A DNA stretch of 26,093 nt from JBOHBN01 sp050698355 (GTDB lineage Bacteria > Actinomycetota > Actinomycetes > Streptosporangiales > WHST01): contig JBOHBN010000316.1 in NCBI GenBank assembly GCA_050698355.1, positions 1-26,093 on the forward strand. Direction: 5' to 3'. Positions 7,069-15,491 of this stretch are shown one piece after another (the stretch's first letter is position 1; the number at the start of each line of letters is the position of its first letter). The notes under the pieces are model-generated. The model was not told the DNA's origin and ran no database searches. It saw only the letters and a list, made by a program, of their open reading frames with translations. Made by a program: the position numbers and the translations under genes.

Positions 7069-8808
7069 TCAGCCCGGGTACGCCGGGTCGTGCCCGTGGC
7101 CGAGCGGGGTGGTGTTGAACTCGTCCGGCTGGCTCAGCCACATGGACCCCGCCTGGTCGGCCACCAGCAACGGCTTGCCCGGCGCGGCCGCGGCACTGCG
7201 CAGGTCGCTGATGCTGGGCGCAACGTTGATGGACAATCCGTCCGACGCGACGATGTACGCGGCTCGCAGGTCGCTCTGCTCGCGCCCGAGCACCGCGAGG
7301 TTCTGCTGGTCGTACCACCACACGTCCCCGACGTCAGTGAGGGTGGGCGCGACACCGCGGACCTCGTCGAGCCGCTGCGGCGCCGCGTCGCCGTCTTCCC
7401 CGGCACGGCCGCGAACGATGGTGCCCATCAGCAGCTGACCGTGGTTACCGCCCGTTGCGGCGATCGCCATCCGTACGCCGCCCCAGGCGACACGCACCGC
7501 ACCCACCTCCAGCCCGTGCAGTCCCGGCGCGGGCACCTCCTGGGGCTTGTCCGCGCCGTTCTCGAAGACGAGGAGGCGCGGACCGCTGGACGTGTTCTCC
7601 ACGACCCACAAGTCACCGGAACGATCCCAGGACGGGGACGAGAGCCGCGTGCCCTTGTACAGGGCCACGAGCGGGCCCTTCCTGTCCACCGGTGCCACGT
7701 ACAGCGTGTCGCCGTCCGGTGAGAGCCCCGCAGCCTTCCGCCCGTCGAGGGAGATGGCCGGGTCGCGGAAAGCGACGTCACCGACTCCGAAGGGCCCACG
7801 AAGGGGTTCCACCGTGCCCGTGGTCGTGGAAACGGAGAACAGCTTGCCCTGCCGGATGAAGTAGCCGCGCACGTTTGTCGCCGCCATGCCGGCGTCGTAC
7901 CGCTTGTGCGCCTCGGGACCGTACGACTCGCTCGTGCCCTTGTCCGAGGTCTGCACCCGTACGCGGCTCACGCCCTGCACCTGCAAGAGCGTCGCGACGA
8001 TCTGGGCGACCATTTTGTCGCGCGCCTCGCCCGAGACCGCGCTCGCGGCTCCGCCCAGCCGCACGGTCGCGACGCCCTTTTCGTCGAGCGTCGGTGCCGC
8101 TTCGAGCCGGGTGCGCCGGGGAATGGCGGACGTGACCGCGCCGGCGAACGCCGAGGTGGGGCCCGCGAACAGCTGCTCGATCAGCTCGTTCGGCCAGTCG
8201 TCGGATTCCGCCCACGGCAGGACGATCGAGTCCGGAACGAGCCTCCTGCCGTCCTTGGAGAAGTAGTAGAGGTCGAACGGCTCGTACGCCGAGACCGCGT
8301 CGTTCTCGCTCAGCATCAGGTGACCCGGCAGGCTGCCGATCCGCCATTCGTGGTTGACCTGCTGCAACCGGAACACCGCGTGCGTCGTCGCCCCCTGCGG
8401 CGCCGGCCGGTACTGCCCGCGCTGGCTGATCGTGGCCGTCTTCGTCGCGGTCACCGACACCGTGTCCTGCCGCCCGATCTCCAGCCGGAAGTTCTCATCG
8501 TGCTCGTACACCACCACCGCGGGATTGTCCTCGCTCGGCCACCTGCTGCGGATGTTCGGCGTGAGGTACGAGCCCGCGACCTCGTGGCCCTGGTCGGGGT
8601 TCGCCATCGCGGCTAGGAAGCCGGTCACGATCTGCCCCGGCGACCAGCCGTCGCGCGGTCGTTGCGCAAAGACCTGGACGGGCTGCTTGCGGTCACCGGT
8701 GGCCTCGCCGCGGCCGGCCTGGATGGGCCCGCTCGTCGGCATTCGCGCGCAGCCGGCGAGCAGCAGGGCGACCAACACCGCCAGCGCACATACGACTTTC
8801 TTAGACAC
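7069..8808 (-). CDS. lpqB: Lipoprotein LpqB, partner of MtrB
   Basis: A 579-residue secreted lipoprotein. The signal peptide (VVCALAVLVALLLAGC) ends in lipobox LAGC with acylated Cys20. A GerMN-type domain covers about residues 200-290 (DDWPNELIEQLFAGPTSAF, then GVATVRLGGAASAVSGEARDKMVAQI). The C-terminal half (about 310-579) reads as a beta-propeller-like LpqB domain, with repeats such as AGLSPDGDTLYVAPV and PSWDRSGDLWVVEN. In actinobacteria LpqB interacts with the extracytoplasmic part of MtrB and modulates MtrAB signalling in cell envelope and division control. The GTG start at 8808 overlaps the mtrB stop (TAA at 8803-8801), so translation is likely coupled. The order mtrA-mtrB-lpqB is the classical one. 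Confidence 0.97.
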   Translation of the reverse strand: MSKKVVCALAVLVALLLAGCARMPTSGPIQAGRGEATGDRKQPVQVFAQRPRDGWSPGQIVTGFLAAMANPDQGHEVAGSYLTPNIRSRWPSEDNPAVVVYEHDENFRLEIGRQDTVSVTATKTATISQRGQYRPAPQGATTHAVFRLQQVNHEWRIGSLPGHLMLSENDAVSAYEPFDLYYFSKDGRRLVPDSIVLPWAESDDWPNELIEQLFAGPTSAFAGAVTSAIPRRTRLEAAPTLDEKGVATVRLGGAASAVSGEARDKMVAQIVATLLQVQGVSRVRVQTSDKGTSESYGPEAHKRYDAGMAATNVRGYFIRQGKLFSVSTTTGTVEPLRGPFGVGDVAFRDPAISLDGRKAAGLSPDGDTLYVAPVDRKGPLVALYKGTRLSSPSWDRSGDLWVVENTSSGPRLLVFENGADKPQEVPAPGLHGLEVGAVRVAWGGVRMAIAATGGNHGQLLMGTIVRGRAGEDGDAAPQRLDEVRGVAPTLTDVGDVWWYDQQNLAVLGREQSDLRAAYIVASDGLSINVAPSISDLRSAAAAPGKPLLVADQAGSMWLSQPDEFNTTPLGHGHDPAYPG

Positions 8809-10477
8809 TTGTCACCTGGCCGCGTGTCTCCTCCAGGGGCATCTCCTGGGCCGCCATGGCCGACGTCGCGACCTCCGGGGTCAACGGCGAGGTGGTGAGC
8901 TCGGCCCCGGCCGTACGCGGCAGCGTCAGCCGGAAGACCGCACCCCCGCCGACCGCGCCCCACGCCTCGAGCCAGCCGCCGTGCAGGTGCGCGTCCTCCA
9001 GCGCGATCGACAGGCCGAGGCCGGTGCCGCCGGTGCCACGGACGCGGGAGGGGTCGGCCCGCCAGAACCGGTCGAAGACCCGCGCCGCCTGGTCCTCGGT
9101 CAGCCCGATGCCGTGGTCTCGGACGATCACCGCGACGGCCTGCTCGTCGGCGGCCATCCGTACCTCGATATCGCGGCCCTCGCCGTGCTCGATCGCGTTG
9201 CCCAGCAGGTTGCGCAGGATGCGCTCCACCCGCCTGCGCTCGACCTCGGCCGGGCACGGCTCGTGGGGTTGCTCGAGGATGAGCCGGCTGCCGCTGCGCT
9301 CGACCAGCGGCTCATGCGTCTCGACCACGGCGCGGACCAGCTCCCGCATGTCGCAGGAGTGCAGGTCGAGGGAGGCGGCGCCCGCGTCGTACCGGCTGAT
9401 CTCCAGCAGGTCGGTGAGCAGCGCCTCGAACCGATCCAGCTGCGTCTGCAGCAGCTCCGCCGCCCGGGCCGACGCCGGATCGAGGTCCGGCCGGTTCTCG
9501 TACAGCATGTCGGCTGCCATCCGTACGGTGGTCAGCGGCGTGCGCAGCTCGTGGGAGACGTCGGAGACGAACCGCCGCTGCACCCGGCTCAGTTCCTCCA
9601 GCTTGGCGATCTGCCTTTCGAGGCTCTCCGCCATCGAGTTGAACGACGACGCGAGCTGGGCGAGGTCGTCCTCGCCGCGCACGTACATCCGCTCGCGCAG
9701 CCGGCCGACCTCGTACCGCTGCGCGATGCGTGCGGCCATCCGGACCGGGGTGACGACCTGGCGCGTCACCAGGTACGCGATCGCGCACAGCAGGACGACG
9801 AGGATCGCGCCCACCAGGACGACCGTCCGCTGCACGAGCGCCAGCGTCTCCTGCTCCTGATCCAGCGGGAACAGGTAGTACAGCTGCCACGGCCCCACCC
9901 GGGAGCCGACCACCACGCCGGGCACGCTGTGCCGCTCGTCGTTGTAGTGGACCTCGGTGTATGTCCAGCGCTGCGCGAGCGACTTCGCGTCGCCCACCGC
10001 TACCCGCAGCTCCGGCGGGATGCTCGCCGGGTCCACGCCGCCCGTGGCGCGGCCCGGGTGCATGCCCGCGGGCACGTCCTGCGCGGAGGCGAGGATCACC
10101 ACCGCGTAGCGCCCGGCCGCGCTACGGGTGGCGAGCTCGCTGATCAGGCCGGCCTGTAACGACTCCAGAGCCTGCGTGTCGTTCGTACCCAGGCTGGAGA
10201 GCTGGGTTTGGGTGTAGACGGTGCCCGACCATGCCTCCTCGGTGGCGGCCTTGACCTTCTCAGCGAGCAGGCCGTCCTCGATGCGGGCGATCAGGAACCA
10301 GCCGAGGAGCGCGACGACCACGCAGGAGAAAGCAAGCGTGGAGCCGACCACCCGCACCTGCAGCGACTGCCGCCACCGCCTGGCCATCGATGCCACGAGC
10401 CGCCGAGCCCGCGAACCACCGGTGCGCGCCGCCGAGCCCGCCTGCCCGATCCACGACCGCCTCGCCTCAGCCATCAC
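8801..10477 (-). CDS. mtrB: Sensor histidine kinase MtrB
   Basis: A 558-residue membrane kinase that phosphorylates MtrA. A basic N-terminal tail precedes TM1 (about 43-64). An extracellular sensor region (65-212) is followed by TM2 (about 216-238), HAMP (239-292) and the HisKA helix with phosphorylated H309 (FVSDVSHELRTPLTT). The ATPase domain shows the N box (LRNLLGNAIEHGEG, 421-434), the D-box (VRDHGIGL, 452-459), FDRFWRAD and the G2 loop GTGGTGLGLSIA (481-492). All catalytic motifs are intact and length is normal. The start could be GTG 10477 or the adjacent ATG 10474; neither has a strong ribosome site. It lies 146 bp after mtrA, with an unusual inverted repeat in the gap. Confidence 0.97.
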   Translation of the reverse strand: MMAEARRSWIGQAGSAARTGGSRARRLVASMARRWRQSLQVRVVGSTLAFSCVVVALLGWFLIARIEDGLLAEKVKAATEEAWSGTVYTQTQLSSLGTNDTQALESLQAGLISELATRSAAGRYAVVILASAQDVPAGMHPGRATGGVDPASIPPELRVAVGDAKSLAQRWTYTEVHYNDERHSVPGVVVGSRVGPWQLYYLFPLDQEQETLALVQRTVVLVGAILVVLLCAIAYLVTRQVVTPVRMAARIAQRYEVGRLRERMYVRGEDDLAQLASSFNSMAESLERQIAKLEELSRVQRRFVSDVSHELRTPLTTVRMAADMLYENRPDLDPASARAAELLQTQLDRFEALLTDLLEISRYDAGAASLDLHSCDMRELVRAVVETHEPLVERSGSRLILEQPHEPCPAEVERRRVERILRNLLGNAIEHGEGRDIEVRMAADEQAVAVIVRDHGIGLTEDQAARVFDRFWRADPSRVRGTGGTGLGLSIALEDAHLHGGWLEAWGAVGGGAVFRLTLPRTAGAELTTSPLTPEVATSAMAAQEMPLEETRGQVTSV

Positions 10478-10501
10478 GCTTCATATTCGGGTGACATCCT
10501 T

Positions 10502-10624
10502 ACAACATGTTTGGAAAGGTCTGGTCGAGGCGACCCCACTTCCGTCGCAGACACTGCGCCGCCCCCGCGCGCCGCTGCGTCACGGTCACCACTCCTCCAC
10601 CAGGTTAGTTTCCAAACACGTTGT
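10502..10624 (-). repeat. Long-range 16-bp inverted repeat spanning the mtrA-mtrB gap
   Basis: ACAACATGTTTGGAAA (10502-10517) and TTTCCAAACACGTTGT (10609-10624) are complementary except at one position, which becomes a G-U pair in the minus-strand mRNA. The arms enclose 91 bases, and a further CTGGT/ACCAG pair (10521-10525 with 10599-10603) extends the helix. The outer arm touches the mtrA stop codon and the inner end is 24 bases from mtrB. It may be an mRNA structure setting the mtrA:mtrB ratio, or the ends of a small inserted element. Confidence 0.65.
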
Positions 10625-11304
10625 TACTCGGCGACGCCCGCCTTGTAGCCGACGCCGCGCACCGTGACGACCACCTGCGGGTTCTCCGGATCCCGCTCGA
10701 TCTTGGACCGGAGCCGCTGCACGTGCACGTTCACCAGCCGGGTGTCGGCGGCGTGCCGGTAGCCCCAGACCCGCTCCAGCAGCACCTCGCGGGTGAACAC
10801 CTGCCGCGGCTTGCGCGCCAGCGCGACGAGCAGGTCGAACTCGAGCGGGGTCAGGTTGATCGGCACGTCGCCGCGCCGTACCTCGTGCCCCGCCACGTCG
10901 ATGGTGAGGTCGCCGATCTGCAGCATCTCCGCTGTCGGCTCGTCGGTGCGTCGCAGCCGCGCACGTACTCGCGCCACGAGCTCCTTGGGCTTGAACGGCT
11001 TCACGATGTAGTCGTCGGCGCCGGACTCCAGCCCGAGCACGACGTCGACCGTGTCGCTCTTCGCGGTGAGCATGACGATCGGGGTGCCCGACTCGACGCG
11101 GATCTGCCGGCAGACGTCGATACCGTCCTGACCGGGCAACATCAGGTCGAGCAGCACCAGGTCGGGTGTGACCTCCCGGAAGGCGTCGAACGCCTTGTCA
11201 CCCGAGGCACAAAAGTGCGGCTCGAAACCTTCGCTCTTCAAGACGATGCCGAGCATCTCGGCCAGTGCGGTGTCGTCGTCGACGACCAGGACGCGTCCCT
11301 TCAT
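10624..11304 (-). CDS. mtrA: OmpR-family response regulator MtrA
   Basis: A 226-residue response regulator. The receiver domain (1-120) has acidic D9/D10, phospho-acceptor D53 (LVLLDLMLPGQDG), T80 and K102 (DDYIVKPFKPKELVARVRARLRR). The winged-helix DNA-binding domain (about 130-222) carries LTPLEFDLLVALARKPRQVFTREVLLERVWGYRHAADTRLVNVHVQRLRSKIE-type sequence, which is nearly invariant in MtrA. MtrA coordinates cell division, envelope remodelling and, in streptomycetes, development and antibiotic production. ATG 11304 is preceded by AAAGGTGGG and by a four-codon overlapping frame (ATG at 11312). It lies between the peptide transporter operon and mtrB; a separate promoter upstream of 11304 is likely but was not recognised. 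Confidence 0.98.
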   Translation of the reverse strand: MKGRVLVVDDDTALAEMLGIVLKSEGFEPHFCASGDKAFDAFREVTPDLVLLDLMLPGQDGIDVCRQIRVESGTPIVMLTAKSDTVDVVLGLESGADDYIVKPFKPKELVARVRARLRRTDEPTAEMLQIGDLTIDVAGHEVRRGDVPINLTPLEFDLLVALARKPRQVFTREVLLERVWGYRHAADTRLVNVHVQRLRSKIERDPENPQVVVTVRGVGYKAGVAE

Positions 11305-11402
11305 GAGGTCATGGTCCCACCTTTACCCTGGCGAGTGCGTCAGCGACTCCGTACGAGCTGCCCGCCGCTGCGCTCGGGCGCATGGGGTAGCTAACCGGTC
11401 GC

Positions 11403-13499
11403 TCAGGGTACGGGCTGCTCCAGCGCGGACGGGTCCTCGTGCACCGACGGGCCCTCCAGGGGGAAGTGGCAGGCCACCCGGTGGCCGCCGGGGCGCAGCT
11501 CGCGCAGCGGCGGCTCGTTGGTGGCGCAGACCTCGTCGGCCAGCGGGCAGCGGGTACGGAACCGGCAACCGGACGGCGGGTCGATCGCGCTAGGCAGCTC
11601 GCCCCGGACCCCGGCACGCTCCTTCGGCTGCTCACGCCACGGGTCGGCGGTCGGAATGGTGTCGATGAGCCCATGGGTGTACGGGTGCAGCGGGTGCTCG
11701 TACACGTCGTTCGCGGGGCCCAGCTCGACGAGCTTGCCGAGGTACATGACGCCGATGGTGTCGGCGAGGTAGCGGATCACCGCGAGGTCGTGTGAGATGA
11801 CCACGTAGGTGAGGTCGTGCTCGCGTTGCAGGTCCAGCATCACGTTGAGGATCTGCGCCTGGATCGACACGTCGAGCGCCGAGACGGGCTCATCGGCGAC
11901 GATGAGCCGCGGCTGCAGGGCCAGCGCGCGGGCGAGGCCGAGCCGCTGGCGCTGCCCTCCGGAGAACTCGTGCGGGTATCGCTCGATCGCCCGGGCAGGC
12001 AGGCCGACATCGTCGAGCAGCGCGCGCACCCGCTTCTCCTGGTCCCGCCTGGAACCGATCCTCTGGATAGCGAGCGGTTCGCGCAGGATCGGCCCGACCC
12101 GCATCCGCGGGTCGAGCGAGGCGTACGGGTCCTGGAACATGAACTGCAGGCCGCGTCGCTGCCGGCGCAGCGCGGCACCCTTGAGGTCGGCGAGGTTCAC
12201 TCCGCCGACGCGGACGGCGCCGCTCGTCGGCTCGTCGAGCCCAACGATCAGCCGTCCTGTCGTCGTTTTGCCGCAGCCGGACTCTCCGACGAGACCGAAC
12301 GTGTGACCCTTGCGGACGTCGAAGCTCACGTCGGCGACGGCGGAGACCGAGCCGATGCGGCGTTGCAGGACCGCGCCCTTGGTGTACGGGAAGTCCTTGA
12401 CCAAGCGATCGACCTCGACCAGCACCTCGCCGGTGCGCACGGATGCCGGACGTTCACCGATCTCCGCCTGGAGGTCGGCGAGCCTGCCACGTACGTGATC
12501 ACGTTCGGTCACTTCAACCCGCCCCGCCTGACCGACGGGGTGGAAGCAGGCGAACGCGTGACCGGCGGTGTCCCGGTCGATCAGCTCCGGATCGAACCGA
12601 CGGCAGTCGTCCTGCGCATAGCGGCAGCGCGGCGCGAACCGGCACGCCTTCGGCGGGTTGGCGAGATCGGGAGGCAGGCCGGGAATGCTGTAGAGCTTGC
12701 GCTGGGTGTCCGCCGCGTTCTCCGGCAGCGCGCTGAACAGCGCCTCGGTGTACGGGTGCCGCGCGTTGCCGTAGAGGCCGCGTGTGTCGGTCTGCTCGAC
12801 GATGCGCCCGGCGTACATGACCGACACCCGGTCCGCGCGACCGGCGATCACTCCCAGGTCGTGGGTGACCAGGATCATGGCCATGCCGAGCTCGCTGCGC
12901 AGGTTGTCGATGAGCTCCAGGATCTGCGCCTGGATGGTCACGTCCAGCGCCGTAGTCGGCTCATCGGCGATGAGCAGCCGCGGCTCGCACGCGAGCGCCA
13001 TCGCGATCATCACCCGTTGCCGCATGCCTCCGGAGAAGAGGTGCGGGTAGTCGTTGATGCGCTGCGTGGGCCGCGGTATGCCCACGAGGTCGAGCACCTC
13101 CACCGCGCGCTCGCGTGCCGCGTGCGCGCTCACGTCCCGGTGTAGGAGCACCGCCTCGGCGATCTGCTTTCCCACCGTCATCGTCGGGTTCAGCGACGTC
13201 AGCGGGTCCTGGAAGATCATGCCGACCTCGTCGCCCCGCACGTGCTCCATCTGCTCTTCGGACATGGCGGTCAGCTCATTGCCGGCAAGGCGGACGGTAC
13301 CGCCGACGATGTGACCGCCACCCGGCAGCAGGCGCATGATCGACAACGCGGTCATCGTCTTCCCGCAACCGGACTCGCCTACCAACCCCAGCGTCTCGCC
13401 CTCCCCCACATGCAATGTGACACCGTCGACCGCGTGCACCGTCGAGTGGCGCAACCGGATCTCGGTGCGAAGGTCATCGATGGCGAGTACGGGCTCCAT
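11403..13499 (-). CDS. Fused double ATPase of a dipeptide/oligopeptide ABC importer (OppD-OppF/DppD-DppF type)
   Basis: A 698-residue protein that joins the two ATPase subunits usually encoded separately. The first half has Walker A GESGCGKT (41-48), signature SGGMRQR (156-162), Walker B LLIADE (175-180), the H-loop THD, and an oligopeptide-transporter C-terminal cysteine cluster (about 286-299). The second half repeats it: GESGCGKT (405-412), SGGQRQR (513-519), LIVADE (532-537), then CRFRTRCPLADEVC. All ATPase motifs are intact in both halves, so the fusion should drive transport alone. The start is ATG 13499 with a perfect AGGAGG (13509-13504) four bases upstream. It is the last gene of the four-gene minus-strand peptide importer operon, 98 bp upstream of mtrA. 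Confidence 0.95.
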   Translation of the reverse strand: MEPVLAIDDLRTEIRLRHSTVHAVDGVTLHVGEGETLGLVGESGCGKTMTALSIMRLLPGGGHIVGGTVRLAGNELTAMSEEQMEHVRGDEVGMIFQDPLTSLNPTMTVGKQIAEAVLLHRDVSAHAARERAVEVLDLVGIPRPTQRINDYPHLFSGGMRQRVMIAMALACEPRLLIADEPTTALDVTIQAQILELIDNLRSELGMAMILVTHDLGVIAGRADRVSVMYAGRIVEQTDTRGLYGNARHPYTEALFSALPENAADTQRKLYSIPGLPPDLANPPKACRFAPRCRYAQDDCRRFDPELIDRDTAGHAFACFHPVGQAGRVEVTERDHVRGRLADLQAEIGERPASVRTGEVLVEVDRLVKDFPYTKGAVLQRRIGSVSAVADVSFDVRKGHTFGLVGESGCGKTTTGRLIVGLDEPTSGAVRVGGVNLADLKGAALRRQRRGLQFMFQDPYASLDPRMRVGPILREPLAIQRIGSRRDQEKRVRALLDDVGLPARAIERYPHEFSGGQRQRLGLARALALQPRLIVADEPVSALDVSIQAQILNVMLDLQREHDLTYVVISHDLAVIRYLADTIGVMYLGKLVELGPANDVYEHPLHPYTHGLIDTIPTADPWREQPKERAGVRGELPSAIDPPSGCRFRTRCPLADEVCATNEPPLRELRPGGHRVACHFPLEGPSVHEDPSALEQPVP

Positions 13500-13503
13500 G
13501 AAA

Positions 13504-13509
13504 CCTCCT
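13504..13509 (-). promoter_or_regulatory. Perfect ribosome binding site overlapping the permease stop codon
   Basis: AGGAGG on the minus strand shares two bases with the TAG stop (13510-13508) of the preceding permease gene. It lies four bases before the ATG of the fused ATPase gene. This fixes the start and suggests translational linkage. Confidence 0.8.
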
Positions 13510-14497
13510 ATCGCTGGCGCAGCCGTCCCTCGAACGCGTCTCGCAGGGCGTCACCGAGGAAGTTGAACGCGAGGACCACGAGCACGATGGCGATGCCCGG
13601 CGGGTAGATGAGCCACCAGTAACCGCTGTACAGGTACGTCGTCCCGTTCGACAGCATGCCGCCCCAGTCCGTCTGCGGCGGCTGGATGCCGAGCCCGAGG
13701 AACCCGAGGGACGACAGCAAGATGATCGCGTTCGCCACGGAGAAGGTCGCGAACACCACGACCGTACCTATAGCGTTCGGCGCGATGTGCCGCAGCACCG
13801 CGCGGGTGCCTCCGCCGCCCATCACCTTGACCGCCTGGACGTACTCCCGCACCCGCAGTGACAGCGCCTCCCCGCGCACGAGCCGCGACGCCCCGAGCCA
13901 CTCGAAGAACGCGATGAGGATGATCATCGTGCCGACGGATGGACGGAAAATGACCGTGAGGATGAGCAGGATGAACAGCGACGGTATCGCGAGCATGCCG
14001 TCGACGAGCCGCATCATGACCGCGTCCAGGATCCCACCCGCATAGCCTGCGACGGCGCCCCAGAGGGTGCCGAACACGGTCGCGATGACCGCCGCCGCGA
14101 TGCCGACCTCGAGCGAAGCCTGTCCGCCGTACATGAGCCGGCCGAGCTGGTCGTACCCGACCTGGTCGGTGCCCAGCGGGTGGCCGCCACCCGGCGGCAG
14201 GTTGGCATTGACCAGGTGGGTGTGCACCTGATCGGTCGGGTAGACGAGCGGCCCGATGTAGCAGAACAGGATGGCCAGCACGATGATGCCCAGCCCGACC
14301 AGAGCGAGCCTGTTCTCCGCGAACGTCTCCCATCCCAGGCGGAGCAGCCCACGAGGACGCTCGGTGAGTACGCCTGGTTCCTCCGCCCTCGGGGCCGCCT
14401 CGACCCCCTCGGCCGGCGCGAGCGCCGGGTCCTTGACCTGCTCCTCCTCCACGCTGTCGGCATGGGGCGCGTCGTCGGCTCGCCGAGGCTCGGTCAT
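13508..14497 (-). CDS. Peptide ABC transporter permease (OppC/DppC type)
   Basis: A 329-residue inner-membrane permease. A hydrophilic N-terminus of about 60 residues rich in Glu, Ala and Pro is followed by TFAENRLALVGLGIIVLAILFCYIGPLV (about 57-84), the OppC N-terminal helix, and then HPLGTDQVGYDQLGRLMYGGQASLEVGI, a hallmark of this subunit. The ATPase-coupling EAA loop is seen as EYVQAVKVMGGGGTRAVLRHIAPN. SSLGFLGLGIQPPQTDWGGML and the C-terminal FNFLGDALRDAFEGRLRQR match family ends. The ATG at 14497 overlaps the TGA of the preceding permease gene (ATGA), indicating coupling. It works with the neighbouring permease, binding protein and fused ATPase to import peptides or similar substrates. 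Confidence 0.95.
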   Translation of the reverse strand: MTEPRRADDAPHADSVEEEQVKDPALAPAEGVEAAPRAEEPGVLTERPRGLLRLGWETFAENRLALVGLGIIVLAILFCYIGPLVYPTDQVHTHLVNANLPPGGGHPLGTDQVGYDQLGRLMYGGQASLEVGIAAAVIATVFGTLWGAVAGYAGGILDAVMMRLVDGMLAIPSLFILLILTVIFRPSVGTMIILIAFFEWLGASRLVRGEALSLRVREYVQAVKVMGGGGTRAVLRHIAPNAIGTVVVFATFSVANAIILLSSLGFLGLGIQPPQTDWGGMLSNGTTYLYSGYWWLIYPPGIAIVLVVLAFNFLGDALRDAFEGRLRQR

Positions 14498-15441
14498 GTG
14501 TACCTCACCCGCGGGTCGAGCACCGCGTAGGCGATATCGGCGAGCAGGTTGCCGACCACCGTCATCACCCCGAAGATCAGCGCGACACCCAGTAGGACCG
14601 GGTAGTCGCTGACCTGCGCCTCCTGCCAGAAGAGCAACCCCATGCCCGGGTAGTTGAACACGCTCTCCACGATCAGCGCGCCGGCGAACAGCAGCGGAAG
14701 GTAGAGCCCGAGCAGCGTGGCCAGCGGTACCAGCGAGTTGCGCAGGACGTGGCCGTAGAGCACACGCCGCTTCCCCGCGCCCTTGGCACGTGCGGTGCGT
14801 ACGTAGTCCTGCACGAGATTGTCCATGACCGACGAGCGCATGTACCTGCTGAAGAGCGCGAAGATCAGCAGACCGAAGCTCACCACGGGCAACACCACGG
14901 CCTTCGGCTGGGAGAAGATCTCCGCGAGCGTATTGCCCTGCGGCGCCTGCGCCGGGAGGACCTTGAGGTCGAGGGAGAACCAGAGCACCATCAGCAGGGA
15001 CAGGAAGAACGGCGGGCTGGCGTAGAAGATGAAGGCCACGGCGGTCAAGACGTAGTCGCCGATGCCGTTCCTGCGCACGGCCTGCGCGATTCCTATGGGC
15101 ACCGCGATGATGAGGGCCAGGACGAGGGACATGACCGTGAGCACGAGGGTCTTCGGCAGCCGGTCGGCGATGATCCCGATCACCGGCCTGTTCAGGTGGT
15201 AGGAGTAGCCGAGATCACCGTGCAGCAGGCCCCACGCCCAGATCGCGTATTGCACCGGGATCGGCTTGTCGTACCCGTTGATGTGGTTGAAGTGCGCGAT
15301 CTTCTCCGGCGTCGCCCTCGCCCCGAGCGACGCCTGGGCGATGCCGCCGGGCAGCAGATGCAACAGGACGAACACGATGACGCTGACGATGAACACGACA
15401 ACGATCGACTGGCCGACCCGGCGGATGAGAAAGCCCGTCAT
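14494..15441 (-). CDS. Peptide ABC transporter permease (OppB/DppB type)
   Basis: A 315-residue permease with about six helices. The N-terminus FLIRRVGQSIVVVFIVSVIVFVLLHLLPG is the classical OppB opening, but the usual PGDP-type motif is replaced by PGGIAQ. The EAA loop is DYVRTARAKGAGKRRVLYGHVLRNSLVP. It is followed by PLLFAGALIVESVFNYPGMGLLFWQEAQVSDYPVLLG and the C-terminal DIAYAVLDPRVRYT. The ATG at 15441 lies inside the 3' arm of a 12-bp hairpin and is preceded by only a weak GGTG ribosome site, so translation may be controlled. It lies 50 bp after the binding-protein gene and overlaps the next permease gene by four bases. Confidence 0.95.
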   Translation of the reverse strand: MTGFLIRRVGQSIVVVFIVSVIVFVLLHLLPGGIAQASLGARATPEKIAHFNHINGYDKPIPVQYAIWAWGLLHGDLGYSYHLNRPVIGIIADRLPKTLVLTVMSLVLALIIAVPIGIAQAVRRNGIGDYVLTAVAFIFYASPPFFLSLLMVLWFSLDLKVLPAQAPQGNTLAEIFSQPKAVVLPVVSFGLLIFALFSRYMRSSVMDNLVQDYVRTARAKGAGKRRVLYGHVLRNSLVPLATLLGLYLPLLFAGALIVESVFNYPGMGLLFWQEAQVSDYPVLLGVALIFGVMTVVGNLLADIAYAVLDPRVRYT

Positions 15442-15472
15442 TGCGTCACCAGGTTAGGACTGACGCAATGAC
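15437..15472 (-). promoter_or_regulatory. 12-bp perfect hairpin that contains the start codon of the OppB-type permease
   Basis: In the mRNA sense, GTCATTGCGTCA (15472-15461) pairs with TGACGCAATGAC (15448-15437) around a 12-base loop. The ATG at 15441-15439 lies in the second arm, and the likely ribosome site lies in the loop and stem. The hairpin begins 19 bases after the binding-protein stop codon. It could protect the 3' end of the abundant binding-protein mRNA and hold back permease translation. Confidence 0.7.
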
Positions 15473-15491
15473 CGGCTGATGTCTCCCCATC

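Noticed and set aside
8354..10159. 601-codon plus-strand open frame opposite mtrB and lpqB
   Set aside because: Antisense shadow produced by high GC content; sequence is Arg/His/Val-rich without domain-like blocks, while mtrB and lpqB on the other strand are unmistakable.
11817..13145. 442-codon plus-strand open frame opposite the fused ATPase
   Set aside because: Shadow of a GC-rich gene whose ATPase motifs are all intact on the minus strand.
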